Shown in pieces: positions 27,211-37,438 of a DNA stretch of 44,827 nt. A program made the translations under genes and the position numbers. Position 1 is the first letter of the stretch, and every line of letters starts with the position of its first letter. The notes below the pieces were generated by a model, which saw only the letters and a list, made by a program, of their open reading frames with translations, did no database searches and was not told where the DNA came from. Source of the DNA: Chara braunii (Eukaryota; Streptophyta; Charophyceae; Charales; Characeae); assembly GCA_003427395.1 (NCBI GenBank), contig BFEA01000630.1, positions 317,905 through 362,731 of the forward strand. The letters are read 5' to 3'.

Positions 27211-30117
27211 TTTTTTTTTTTTTTTTTTTTTTAACGGAACCGTATGATTCCGGCTCCTTTTCCATTATGGGGAGCAGCAATCCGGTTCCTATTCCATTGG
27301 CAAGTCAGAAAATGTTACAAGGATATACACACTCACGCTCCTCCCCCTTGTGGTGTGGAGGTCCGAAGGACGACAGTGATTACTTCCCCGAGAAAGGATG
27401 TACCACCCTTCACCCCTGCCTAAGTTAGCCTGATTTACTGGGGATCTGGTATTTTCCTGTGTTTGGTGATAGAACACTAAAGCCTATCCTGACATTTATG
27501 TGTCCTGTCCTATCACCGGTGGTCGCATCTGTGTCTTATCCTGCTAAGGGTGGTGGGGCAGTTCTGGGCTCTTGGTTTCGCTTGAAAGGGGGATGCTGAG
27601 GAGTGGGCGGTGACTGTGGTTGGGTTTATTAGTTAGTTACGGTATAGTGGTTGTTGTATTATGGAGGGTGTGGGAGGGGGGTTAGGTGAAGGGTGAGTTG
27701 AAGGGGATTGTGGTGGTGTGGAGACGGAGAAGGGGGGGGGGGTCGCCTTAGGGGTGTTGAGTGGGGTCGGTGGGGGGCTTAGGGCTTTTTAGTGCTTTGG
27801 TTATTGGTTAGTTATGCTAGCTTGGTTTGAGGTTGGTAGTGTGTGGAATAGGGTGGGTTTTGGGGAGGCCTTATGTATGTGTTAAGGTTAGCCAATTTTT
27901 TAGGATTAGTCTATCGTTGTTGATTGTGCCAAGGAGCCCATTGCCTAATTTGGATGTTGAGAATTTTAGGATTGCTAAGTCTTTTTTGACGGGGTCAGTT
28001 GGGAGCTTTTTACGGTGTTTGTTCCAGAGGGCATGGAGTTCTGTGTCTATTAGTTGTTTGATGGTGACGAGTGGGTTTTCTGGGGTGGTGAGTGTGTCAT
28101 CGAAGGTCGTGTCACATCTGTTTTTCCATATGGCCCATAGGGTGCTTTTTTTTTATTTGGGAGGAGACAAAGGCTTCGAGGCCTTTGAGTGGGGGTGATT
28201 GGTCGAGGTCGAGGAATAGTGTGGCGGGGTTGATTAATAGAGGAGAGTCTGATATTTTGAGCCATGATGTTCTTAGGGCTTGCCATAGGGATCTGGCTTT
28301 TGGGCAGTCGATGAAGCAGTGGTTCAGGGATTCTGGGATGTTGAGGTTGCGTGCAAGGAATCTTGTTCAGAACTGTTTCCTTGATTGTGTTTGATGGCCA
28401 ACCATTTGTTTACTGGGACTGCTGTGAAGGCAATTAGCCATCTCAAGCCAGCTAGCTTGGCCGGTCTTGTGGATAGTACTGTGGCCCAGGGGAGTTTGAA
28501 GTTAATGTTGACTAGTTGTGGCTCTTCTTTTGTCCACCTATTGCGTATTGTATTGGATATTGACATGGGTTTGGTGAAAAGTCGATAGCCTAGTTTGGGT
28601 GTATAGTTAGTTAGCTTGCATGAGTTGGAAATGGGAGCGGGACCAGAAGAGAAGCTCCATGACCATTCTGTGGGATCAATCTCTAGATGGCAAACGTTGA
28701 TATGGGCTTTATAGACTCTCTTCCTTTCTCCTTCTATGATTTTGATTCTTCTCAGGTTGTTGGTGTTGAATGCTCCTTCTGCTCTGCTCTTTATGTTGAT
28801 ATAACTAACCGGGTTTCCTGGTTCTTCTAGGGTGTGTATGTTACAGCATATCCAGTTCTTGTTGTGGGGTTTGTAAGTCTTGAATGTGAGGACTTCTTGT
28901 ATTGGTGAGGAGTCAGTGGTAGTGGCCCAGTCTCCGTATTGCCAAGTTTGGTCTGATTTCAATAGGGCTGGCCAATATAGAGGGATGTAGTCTACTATAT
29001 TGTTTAGGTTGATTTGTAAGTGATGTGTTCTTTTTAGTTCATCTCTTAGGTCTCTTTCTGTTTTCCAGGTTTTGTTTGGTTCGTCCCAGATGTGTTGGAT
29101 TTCCCATATCCCCTTTTCTAGCCAATGTCCCCATTTAGGATCAGACTTAGAGAGTGGTAGGCTTTCACGTTTATCGTTCTTCATCAGAGGGTTGCCAAAG
29201 AGGGGTTGCCTGAGGATTTCGTCTTTTTTCTTTGGACCTGTTCTGTTCTCTGGGAAGATGAGTCACCACGTACGTACGATTTGTTCTCAGAGGGATTTGG
29301 TTTGATGGGAGTCGTTAGAGTTCTGCTGGAGTGCTTGGTCGGGTTGTCTTTGTTTCCCTTTAGGAAGCGACCAGTGTTTGTTAAATATCCAAAATAGGCC
29401 TGTCATGTTGGAAGGAGAGGTAAACGGTGCTAGTTCTCTGATGTGGTTCAGGGCCTTATGATCCATTTTATTTGTAGGGCTTGGATTTGGCGGGTTGGGT
29501 CTATGAGACCTAGGCCGCTTTTAATTTTTGGGCTGGTGACTATTTGCCAAGCCACTTTGTGGATAAAGTAATGCTTGTCCAAATTACCTGTCCATAGGAA
29601 TGCTGCTGTTTTTTTCCTTAACTGACTAGGAAATCAGAAGCTGGGAACTAGATGGAGGTAGAGTACCACATCATTGCTAGGATTGAGTTGTTGAGCGCCA
29701 GTACCCTGCCTAAAAGGGAAGTGTGTGTGGCTTTCCAGGTGTGCATCATGTTGACCATTGAAGACAAGAGTGAAGCCGCTGAGATTTGATGACATCCTTT
29801 GAGATTAAGGTTGATGCACAGGAAGCAGATTGGTGAATCTGGATCAGTCCACTGTAGACCTAGCGGGGATAGTTCTATGGGAGCGGGTGCGTCTGCGGTC
29901 CACCAGCCTATTGCCTTGGTCCAGTTGACTTCCATTTTCGAGGCCAGTTGGAATGCTTGCATTGCTCTTATCAGGGCTTGGAAGGAGGAGTTTGATGCTC
30001 TGATCAATTCTGTGAGATCATCTGTGAATAGAAGGGTGGTGGGGATGTTGAGGATTTTACCTCGTTCATCCTCGATGTCTTCTATTCTTTCTATGGTCTG
30101 GATGCGTCTGCGGGGTG
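27211..30117 (-). mobile_element. LINE-c: 5'-truncated LINE with A22 tail
   Basis: On the minus strand a LINE protein starts abruptly within RT at about 30117, runs to a stop at 27871 and is followed by a ~640-bp 3' UTR and 22 A (plus-strand T run 27211-27232). Beside the tail the arms GGAACCG (27236-27242) and CGGTTCC (27283-27289) form a hairpin around GCTCCCCAT, a word shared with the LINE-a 3' end. The left neighbour is LINE-b and the right neighbour Gy4 gag, so the insertion or a later rearrangement joined two unrelated elements. Confidence 0.85.
27871..30117 (-). pseudogene. LINE-c ORF2 fragment (RT palm to zf-RVT and C-terminus)
   Basis: The frame enters at a segment ending LLFTDDLT (about 30020-30043), the YADD-type catalytic box with TDD. 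It continues through GWW and LLGRVLALNNSILAMMWY (29650-29960), then a degraded stretch at 29190-29640. The long linker follows (28324-29184, open), and a zf-RVT motif HCFIDCPKA..LW near 28300-28325, whose first CxxC is not clear. A one-base shift at the A run on the minus strand (28146-28153) separates the WAIWKNRC C-terminal segment, which ends at TAA 27871-27873. The C-terminal extension matches that of LINE-a in layout. Missing upstream domains and shifts make it inactive. Confidence 0.8.
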
Positions 30118-30211
30118 ACTAAGGAGTCGATAGCTTCGACCAGCTCTTGAAACGGGGAGGGTACATCACCCGCTTCAACGAGAGTAGAAGCAGCTATAAC
30201 TTCTACCGGCC

Positions 30212-31880
30212 CTAAGTGTTTCCCGAGCTGGAGCTCGTAGAGGCCCCAGACTGAGAAGAAGGGTTCTTGCATTTAAATTGTTGGTGGCCATATTCGCCGC
30301 AGTTTATGCAAGCACCACACGACCAACGGTCCCGCCACACTTCCTGATTCAAACCAGCCCTCACCCAAGCAGCTATTTTGTTTGGGTTGGCGGCTTGCCC
30401 CTCACTCCTCTGTTGACCGCCCTTGTCGCGGCCACTTGCCTTAGTCTTAACTACGGCGGCGAGGTTGCTACCCTCAACACTCTCCTCGCCGTCTAATTCT
30501 GACCCCTCCACAAGCTCAGAAACATCATCGATCTCCGTTTGATTCCCATTGGAATCAACCATCATCAATCGACTACCCTTCTTTTTCCATTCTTGTGGAG
30601 TCTTCTTCTTTGTCCCGTCCGTAGGGGGGGTTTGAGCACCACCCAGCGCAGCCTCTAAGTCCAGGGCCCTCTTGCTGAATGTCTCAAATGTGTGATACTC
30701 TAAGCGAGCCTCGCTGGCCAGTAAGTTCTTGATGTCTGTGGGACGACATCTTAAGAACATGGTCAATAAGACTTGTGGATTGTACTCTACTCCTGCGACA
30801 ATATTCGGGTGCTCTACAATTGTGGTAAGCTCTTGCACAGATTTGTACTTTCTAGCATCAAGCTCTAGTAACCCATCAGTGGCAATTTGTGCCTGCTGAG
30901 GGTTGTGCCAACGTGCTTCCACCAAGTCCATAAAGCTCTCTAGAGTGTGGGTATGCGCCCAATCACCCATGTTCCTGCCGAAACCCTTTGAAGCAACCAA
31001 TCCATTTAGCCAGCGAGCTGCTAGGATGCAACATTAATCACTTCCTCCTCTACCAATGTCCTCTTTGCCCTCACCCACATTGGCACCGTTCAGTCGCTGG
31101 ACCCGAACATGAAGAAGCAACAGTCTGTGACATGACTGCTGCTGATGTACCACTTGGGGATGGTTCGGACTTAGCGGCATAGGGGCCTGTCATCGTTGAG
31201 AATGGCAACGATGCTGGTCTGATTCTTGGCCTATGCATGGCATTCAGGATCTGGTCCAAGGTGTCCTGGATTGTATCCAGTTTGCTGTCCATGTATGCGT
31301 GCATGGACAAGATGCTCGCCTTAAAAATCTTTTTAGTATTACTAAGGGTCGAGTCATCTAACCCTTCTAGTGCAGCTTTGTCTGCCTCCCTACCCTCTAG
31401 TCTGACACTCCTGTCTCTAATCTCTTTCCTTTTAGTAGCCTGTTTAAGTTCCTCCTCTAGCCTCAAACAAATCCTTTCCACCTGCTGGAGCTCCATCTGC
31501 TCCTGGGTGCATGGAGGCGGCGAGCTGAACTGCGAACCCGCCATCTGACTAGTGCCAGCTCCTGACGTACTGGAGATGGTCTGTGAAGTGGTCACGTTGA
31601 GTGGCATGCCCAAATTGTGCCCAGTAGAGTTTGCAGCAGAAGTGGCTGAAGAGGTAGCCATTGCCAACGCTCGTTCAGATGTCGTTGCTGCCTCTCTCAC
31701 AATCTCTAGATTATGGGCCCTTGCATCGGCCCTAAGCCTCCTCTCGTCTCCTGGTAGTAGAACCTGGAACACAACGGGTATCCTACCGGTCTCCCGTTGT
31801 GTCTGCCACTCATGGGCTAGGCAGACGCTGTCTGCACTAATGTCCTCTTTGGGACCTACCGCAGCATGCGTCTGACTGGT
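30212..31880 (-). pseudogene. gag: Gy4 gag with zinc knuckle
   Basis: The N-terminal part (31071 to about 31875) begins without an in-frame ATG next to a T-rich tract and is rich in Ser/Thr/Ala, then charged and coiled-coil-like. A frame change lies between 31000 and 31071. The second part (30212-31000) is the capsid (VEARWHNPQQAQ..., SVQELTTIVEHPN..., TMFLRCRPTDIK) and ends in a nucleocapsid knuckle CINCGEYGHQQFKC (about 30257-30300). It resembles the gag of plant-lineage LTR retrotransposons. Pol is not present: the sequence to the left is LINE-c. Confidence 0.75.
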
Positions 31881-33111
31881 TTGAAAAAATAAATAAAATA
31901 AACAATGTCCAGTGAGTTACCTAGACTACCGGTCAAGCGGCATCAACAACACCTACACGGACTGTACACATGTAGTTTACTTCTATCCTGATTAGTTCTG
32001 AACAAAAGCTTCGAGAAGAACTGACTATGATAGATTACAGTCCTACACTAGGCTGTCTGTTAGGTGTTAGCAGTCTGTCAACCAACTAATCAAGGTAAAA
32101 GAAAATGAACTACAGTGAGCAGATGTATGCACAATGGAGATATGATAGTGATGTTCAGTAGAGTTCACAATATGAATCCCCTTCCCCTGTGTCCAACGTA
32201 CCTATGAGCATCATCAAGCTGCGGTGTCTAAGGTGTGCAATCACGGCCCACCCCTGTGCCCAAGGTGTATGCTTATGACCAGCCTGCCCTTTGTTTACCC
32301 TTGAGTGCAACGAGCCTTACGTCCGACTGATCTGGCTGATCAAGAGGCAATTTAAGGACAGCTCCCGAGAGTCCTCAGGAATTATTTAACGTCGCAATCA
32401 GGACGATGATCACAACCAGTGGACAGATCGGACCCCAACCAGAAATGTTTATAGACGGTCTGGGAGCGTCTATTCCAGAAATATTTATAGACGGTCTGGG
32501 AGCATTTGCATTAGGACCGGTCAGTCCGCACACCCCTTCTATCAGCGCAGCAAAGAGCCTCAATGGAGAAAGCAGCAAAGCCTGCGTGTACTACTCCCAT
32601 GGGTCGGCATGGTGACCGTGACCCGTGCTTCACCAGGGCCCTTCAGAGGCACCGCCCTCTCTTGCCAGATGCGCCACCGGGAAGAATGTCGTCTCTTAAG
32701 GTAGAGCGCACACGACTCCTCACCAAAGAGAGGACACTCGAGTCGGACTCACTTCCTCACGGTAAGAAGAGATTGAGAGGGTAGGTAAGGAATACGAACA
32801 ACGTACCTGGAAATAGCTGCCCCCAACCACAGATTTCTCACCAATTGGGCCGATGTGCATTTCGATGACTGGTCAATAGCCTCGGTACCATCCACAACGC
32901 AATGCAGTGCCGCCTCAGCCAAAATGCCACGTTAGCATACTTTCATCATCATACATACATCCGTTGTCGCCACAGCCTTCCAGCGGCCGGCCTCTCCACC
33001 TAGGGCCCGCTCAATCAAGCCAATGTCAAAGTCTCCTTACTACACATGAAACATCGTCAGCGTACCAAGTAACCATGTCACCAGCGCCAGGTAAGCGACG
33101 ATCATGAACCA
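31881..33111 (-). other. Gy4 leader (copy 1), with a 36-bp tandem repeat
   Basis: Non-coding leader between the primer site and gag. CCAGAAAT..TTATAGACGG with TCTGGGAGC at 32439 repeats at 32475 (period 36). The phrase ACCGTGACCCGTGCTT is shared with copy 2 (34967-34982). Confidence 0.65.
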
Positions 33112-33123
33112 GCTCTTATACCA
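33112..33123 (-). other. Primer-binding site of Gy4 copy 1
   Basis: The minus strand reads TGGTATAAGAGC, a tRNA-Met-type site with two changes from TGGTATCAGAGC, three bases from the TG of LTR A. Confidence 0.65.
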
Positions 33124-33126
33124 ATT

Positions 33127-34165
33127 TGCAAGGAATATGAGTGTGAGCGATATACAGAAAACCAAGTTGCGAAATCACACAGATGTCCAGGTAGTCGTGT
33201 CCAAGCAGACTACAAAATGCACCGAGAAACCATCCATATAGAGCAATACAATGAAGTAATGAGCCAATGTTCAAGCGCGTAGGCCACACCAACACAGTAT
33301 GCAAAGTCGCTCCTCTCTGTCTGGCGCCCAGCACCCAACCTACTCTACGCGACTATCCTACCTACAGCTGGTTCACGCAACAGGCTCACTTCGACTCTCA
33401 AATACCAATGCACATGATTGTCAACACCATAGCGGGCCTCTCTTCATGCGGCAGGTACGTATCTCGTCACCCTGAGTCAGACCTTGATAGCCCCGCACTC
33501 GCCTCCTTTCCTGAAGACCACCCGATCGCCCACATTACGCCCTGCCGCGTAGCAGCCCGGCTATGGCTGCCTGCGCCCCACTGCCCTGCAGCGCCCCAGT
33601 TCACCGCTATGCGCCCCATCGGCGCCCTTGGCCGCAGCGCAACATCAAGCGATAGTGCAGCAGCACTTCAGCATCGCTTGCACTGGCCAGAATGCCTAGC
33701 CTGGGCTGTCTCATTTCTTTTATGGAAGTGGCAGCCTCCTGGATGCTGTGTGTGGCCTGGCTGGAAGCTTCCAGTAGCTTCCGGTTGGGCGTCAGACCCT
33801 GCGGCCAGGCCCGAGACTACAGTTGAGGGCCTGGGCCCTTTTCAGTTGGGCATGGCCTGAGTCTCCGGACTTGGGCAGTTTGCTGCATCTGTGCAGGGCT
33901 CCCAGGTAGGTGCGTCGTCAGTGCTGCTTTTCCAGAGGTCGGTGGCCTGCTTCCCAATTTATCGGCCCTGCTTTGTGTATGTGCCCAGGCGCAATTGTCA
34001 AGGCCTCGGCCAACTGTACGACGCAGCTTAGTGAGGCTGGCTCCTCTACCCAACCAAATGGCGCAACTGTCAAGGCCTGGGCCAACTGTCGAATTTTGGC
34101 TTGCTGGGGCCTTAGCCCAGAACATATGATGTCTGATAGGGCCCCTTGAGGGCTCGTTCCTCACA
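33127..34165 (-). mobile_element. Gy4 LTR A
   Basis: Bounded by TG at 33127 and CA near 34163-34165. It contains a minus-strand TATA-like CCATAAAAG (33717-33725), the CTATGGCTG block at 33561-33569 and an antisense CAG|GTACGT at 33452-33460. To its right lies a purine-rich tract on the minus strand (GGGGAGGATAGA then GGAAGAAG, 34166-34200), as expected of a polypurine tract. Reading frames inside it are not protein-like. Confidence 0.65.
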
Positions 34166-35469
34166 CTTCTTCCTGCAGATCTATCCTCCCCACTACCCGC
34201 CCGGTCCACTCATTGGCTAGGCAGAACACTATCTGCAAAGTGCCCTCACTGGGGCCTACCACAACATGTGTTAGATTGAGTTAAAAAATAATTAAAAATA
34301 AATAAATATTGGGCAAGTCACTCGGGTTACCTATCAAGTGGTGTCAACAGTTTATCTACAGACTGAGCAACTGATTTACTCCTACTTCGATTAGTCCTCC
34401 TACATCAGCATCACATAGAACTGGCAATAGTAGACTGCTACAGTTCTAAACTAATGTTGTCTGCCAGGTGTTAGCAGTCTGTCACTTCTCAACTAATCAA
34501 AATAAAAATAGATAAAGTGCATAAATGTATGAGGTAATGGAAATAAATGTGTTTGCGCTCGACCACCAATTGGAACATCCCTTCCCCTATCTTCAACGAT
34601 CCTGACTTCGGCAGTGCCTGTCGTGTGCACAACGGCCCACCCCTGTGCCCGAGAACCCACTTATGACAAGTACTGCCTGTTATTTATCCTTGCCTGCAAC
34701 GAGCCTTTCATCTGAATGATCTGGCTGATCAAAAGGCATTTTAAGGACAGCCCCCAAGGTCCTCAGGAATTATTTAACATCGCAGACAGGACGCTATCAC
34801 AACCAGTATTCAGATCAGATCCCGCCATAAATCATTTATAGACGGTTTGGTAGACGTCTTGCATAGGATTGGTCAATCCACGTTCCCTCTATAGCGCAGC
34901 AAGAGCTTAAAGGACAAAGCAGCAAAGGATGCGTGCTCTGCTCCCATGGGTTGGCATGGTGACCGTGACCCGTGCTTTGACCAGGGCCCTTGAGAGGCAC
35001 CGCCTTCTCCTTCCAGATGCGCCACCAGGAAGAATGTCGACTCTCAAGGTAGAGCGCTCACGGCTCCTGAACCAGAAGAGGACACTCAAGTTGAACTCAC
35101 TTCCTCATGGTAAGAAGAGATTGATATGGGAAGGTAAGGGAACAACGTACCTGAAGAGAGCTGCCCCCAACCACTAATTTCTCACCAATTGCGCCATTGT
35201 GCATTTTGATGACCGGTCATAGCCTCGGTACGACCCACAACGCAATGCAGTGCCACCTCAGCCAAAATGCATGTCATCATACTCTCATCACCCCACATAC
35301 ACCTGTTGTCGCAGCAGCCCCCACGCTGTCGCGACAGCCTTCCTGCCAGCCTCCCCTCTACCAGGGAGTGGCAAACCATGTCAGCGCCAATGTATCCTCA
35401 TTGCGTTGAAGCTTCGTTAGCGCACCAAGTAACAATGTCGTCAGCGCCGGTAATGGTGATCTCGAACCA
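34166..35469 (-). other. Internally deleted Gy4 internal region (leader, gag start, polypurine tract)
   Basis: Homology to the gag copy covers the leader and the first ~25 gag codons (34206-34275, ...CLANEW). The sequence then passes straight into the purine-rich tract before LTR A. Everything from early gag to the 3' end of pol is missing, leaving an LTR element with a ~1.3-kb non-coding interior. Confidence 0.65.
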
Positions 35470-35481
35470 GCTCCGATACCA
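35470..35481 (-). other. Primer-binding site of Gy4 copy 2
   Basis: The minus strand reads TGGTATCGGAGC, one base from the tRNA-Met-type TGGTATCAGAGC, three bases from the start of LTR B. Confidence 0.7.
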
Positions 35482-35484
35482 AAT

Positions 35485-36299
35485 TGCAAGGAATATGAGC
35501 GAGAGCGATAGACAAAAATCCAAGTTGCAAAATTAAGAGGAAGCTCAGATAGTCATGAACCAAGCAGAGAGTGCAATGCACCAAGATACCGTCCAAATGA
35601 AAACGATACAATGAACTCAAATGTCAATGTCGCCACTCTCTGGTCACACCAACACTGTATCCAATGTTGCACTTACTGTCTGGCCTTCAACGCCCAGCCT
35701 ATCCTACTAAGCCTATTTAGCCTATCTACGTTCTTGCAACTGAATCACTCTGAAGTCGAAGACCAATGTACTTTACGTCAACACCAATGCTGACCATCGA
35801 CATACACCAGGTAAGTTCTCTCTCCTGCCCTCATCACCCCTCATCTTCCCACAGATTGCGCCTCCGACTGAAGAGCGCCTTTGCCATCACCTGCCCTACG
35901 CCCCTGCAGCCTGGCTATGGCTGTTGTGCGCCCGCTGCCCTTGCAGCGCCCCTCACCTCTGCGCCCGTCCACGCTTCTGACCAGCAGGCCTATGCAGATG
36001 CTAGCGCAACGACGCAACGATGTGTCCGCATTGCCTGCCAAGGCCAAAATGCCCTTGCCAGAGGCTCGCACTTTCATTTATGGAAAGTGCGTCGCTGCTG
36101 GCAGGCCTGGCCAGGCGTGTGTGGGGGGCCAGTAGCATTGGTTGGGCCCTAGGTGTCTACGCCCAGTCCCAGTCCCCGATCTTGGTCTATGCCTCGTACA
36201 GTTAGGCCCATTCAGGCCACCATGCAGCCTCCAAGTGCTCGCCGCTTTTTCGTTGGCTCACGACTCATGTGTGATGACAATGTTGCTTTCTCATTCATC
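35485..36299 (-). mobile_element. Gy4 LTR B, left part
   Basis: The sequence begins TGCAAGGAATATGAG like LTR A. It has CCAG|GTAAGT at 35807-35816 with a pyrimidine run and CCCACAG at 35848-35854, CTATGGCTG at 35915-35923 and a TATA-like CCATAAATG (minus) at 36077-36085. It is cut at 36299 by the left LTR of Gy3. Its missing end appears to continue at 44364. Confidence 0.6.
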
Positions 36300-37003
36300 T
36301 GTTATGGATTTGGTTGTCTGTCGATTTCGATCAACACTCACACTCAGACAATCGCATACATTCCCCATACATGCATAAGAAGGGGAGAGGAGACAGAGTA
36401 CACACTACACATAGACAAAGTACGCAGCTGAAAACAATCATGCACAGGGTGGAGACAACACTGAGTGTTCCTCACTCTCTAACGATACTCCCAACAACCA
36501 ATTACAAGAAGACACTGAGGATAACAAAAGAACGTAACCAAGTCTGAGCCAATCTGAACCAATAATCGTTACAGAGGTTATCCCAATATCTCGCCACCAC
36601 TGAATTCCACACTCCACTCTCACTCTCACACCTTGTTAGCAGCGCTACACTAAGACTGCCTCTTTGAGGCCAGCGCCAACCACCAAGATGTAGAACAAGA
36701 CCAGCGATGAAGTCCTCATTGCCGAAGTAGGTACTCTGAAGATGAGAACTGCAGCTATGGCTGCAGCGCCACTGTCTCTGCTGCGTAGGTCACCCTGCCG
36801 AAGTAGCAGCAGCAGTAGTCCAACCACAAATCGATGTGTAGAGCCTCCTGATAGCCCAAACAATCACAATCACCCTCAGAGGTGAGTGCTCAGAGGGCGC
36901 CCCAGCTATGGCGGACTCTGCAAGTTTGGCTATGGCTGTCAACCCTGACGAGGGACTCAGGATGCCGCCTGAAGTCAATCGTCACGTTCCTTCCTTGGCT
37001 CCA
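36300..37003 (-). repeat. Gy3 3' LTR
   Basis: TGTTATG...GGCTCCA matches the right LTR over its length. It holds ~85 extra bases (about 36366-36450) flanked by ATGCA, absent from the other LTR. Two CTATGGCTG blocks lie at 36755-36763 and 36930-36938. Homology with the other LTR extends three bases beyond the assigned CA end, so the border is uncertain by a few bases. Confidence 0.8.
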
Positions 37004-37006
37004 CTC

Positions 37007-37438
37007 CGCATAGTACCGTTGAAGAATGGAAATGCCAAAAGTCCTAAACAGACCTACGACAATCTATTTTAATAAAATTAGACTCTACCTAGACTAGGAC
37101 TGACCGGTACCATTTCAGTTTGGGCCTCTAGCTACCCGGCTATAGGCTATAGGACCGTTGCTACGGGACAAGGTCACGGGGGCCTCCCGTCCTGGTGATA
37201 GTCCGGACCTGCTATTCACAATTTAGGCTCTAGGGAACTCGGGTCTGCAAATTTTCCCAAATTTAGAGATATGTCCCTCACGAATTTCCCTAGGACTGAA
37301 CATGCGGTTAAGTCCCTAACACAACCAAAATTACAAATTTAACCCTACCAGTTGGTGGACAGCCTCGCAGACAATACCCGACAGTCAAATCACCAAGTCA
37401 TTGTAGGCTTACCCTCCCTGGGAGCGAGGACCTCCGAG
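37007..37438 (-). other. Gy3 3' non-coding region
   Basis: Sequence between the end of pol and the 3' LTR. No clear polypurine tract touches the assigned LTR border, and no gene is seen. Confidence 0.45.

Larger units (their letters stand above)
30118..36299 (-). mobile_element. Gy4: tandem LTR-retrotransposon array (gag copy plus internally deleted copy)
   Basis: From right to left on the minus strand the order is LTR B (35485-36299, continuing at 44364-44601), primer site, leader with the start of gag, abrupt jump to a purine-rich tract, LTR A (33127-34165), primer site, leader, gag. The two leaders are plainly the same sequence (compare 31811-33110 with 34206-35469). LTR A thus serves as 3' LTR of the deleted copy and 5' LTR of the gag copy, the expected product of recombination between LTRs. 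Confidence 0.7.

Noticed and set aside
33267-33860. A 197-codon plus-strand frame
   Set aside because: It lies inside Gy4 LTR A, antisense to the element; the composition is not protein-like and LTR B lacks it.
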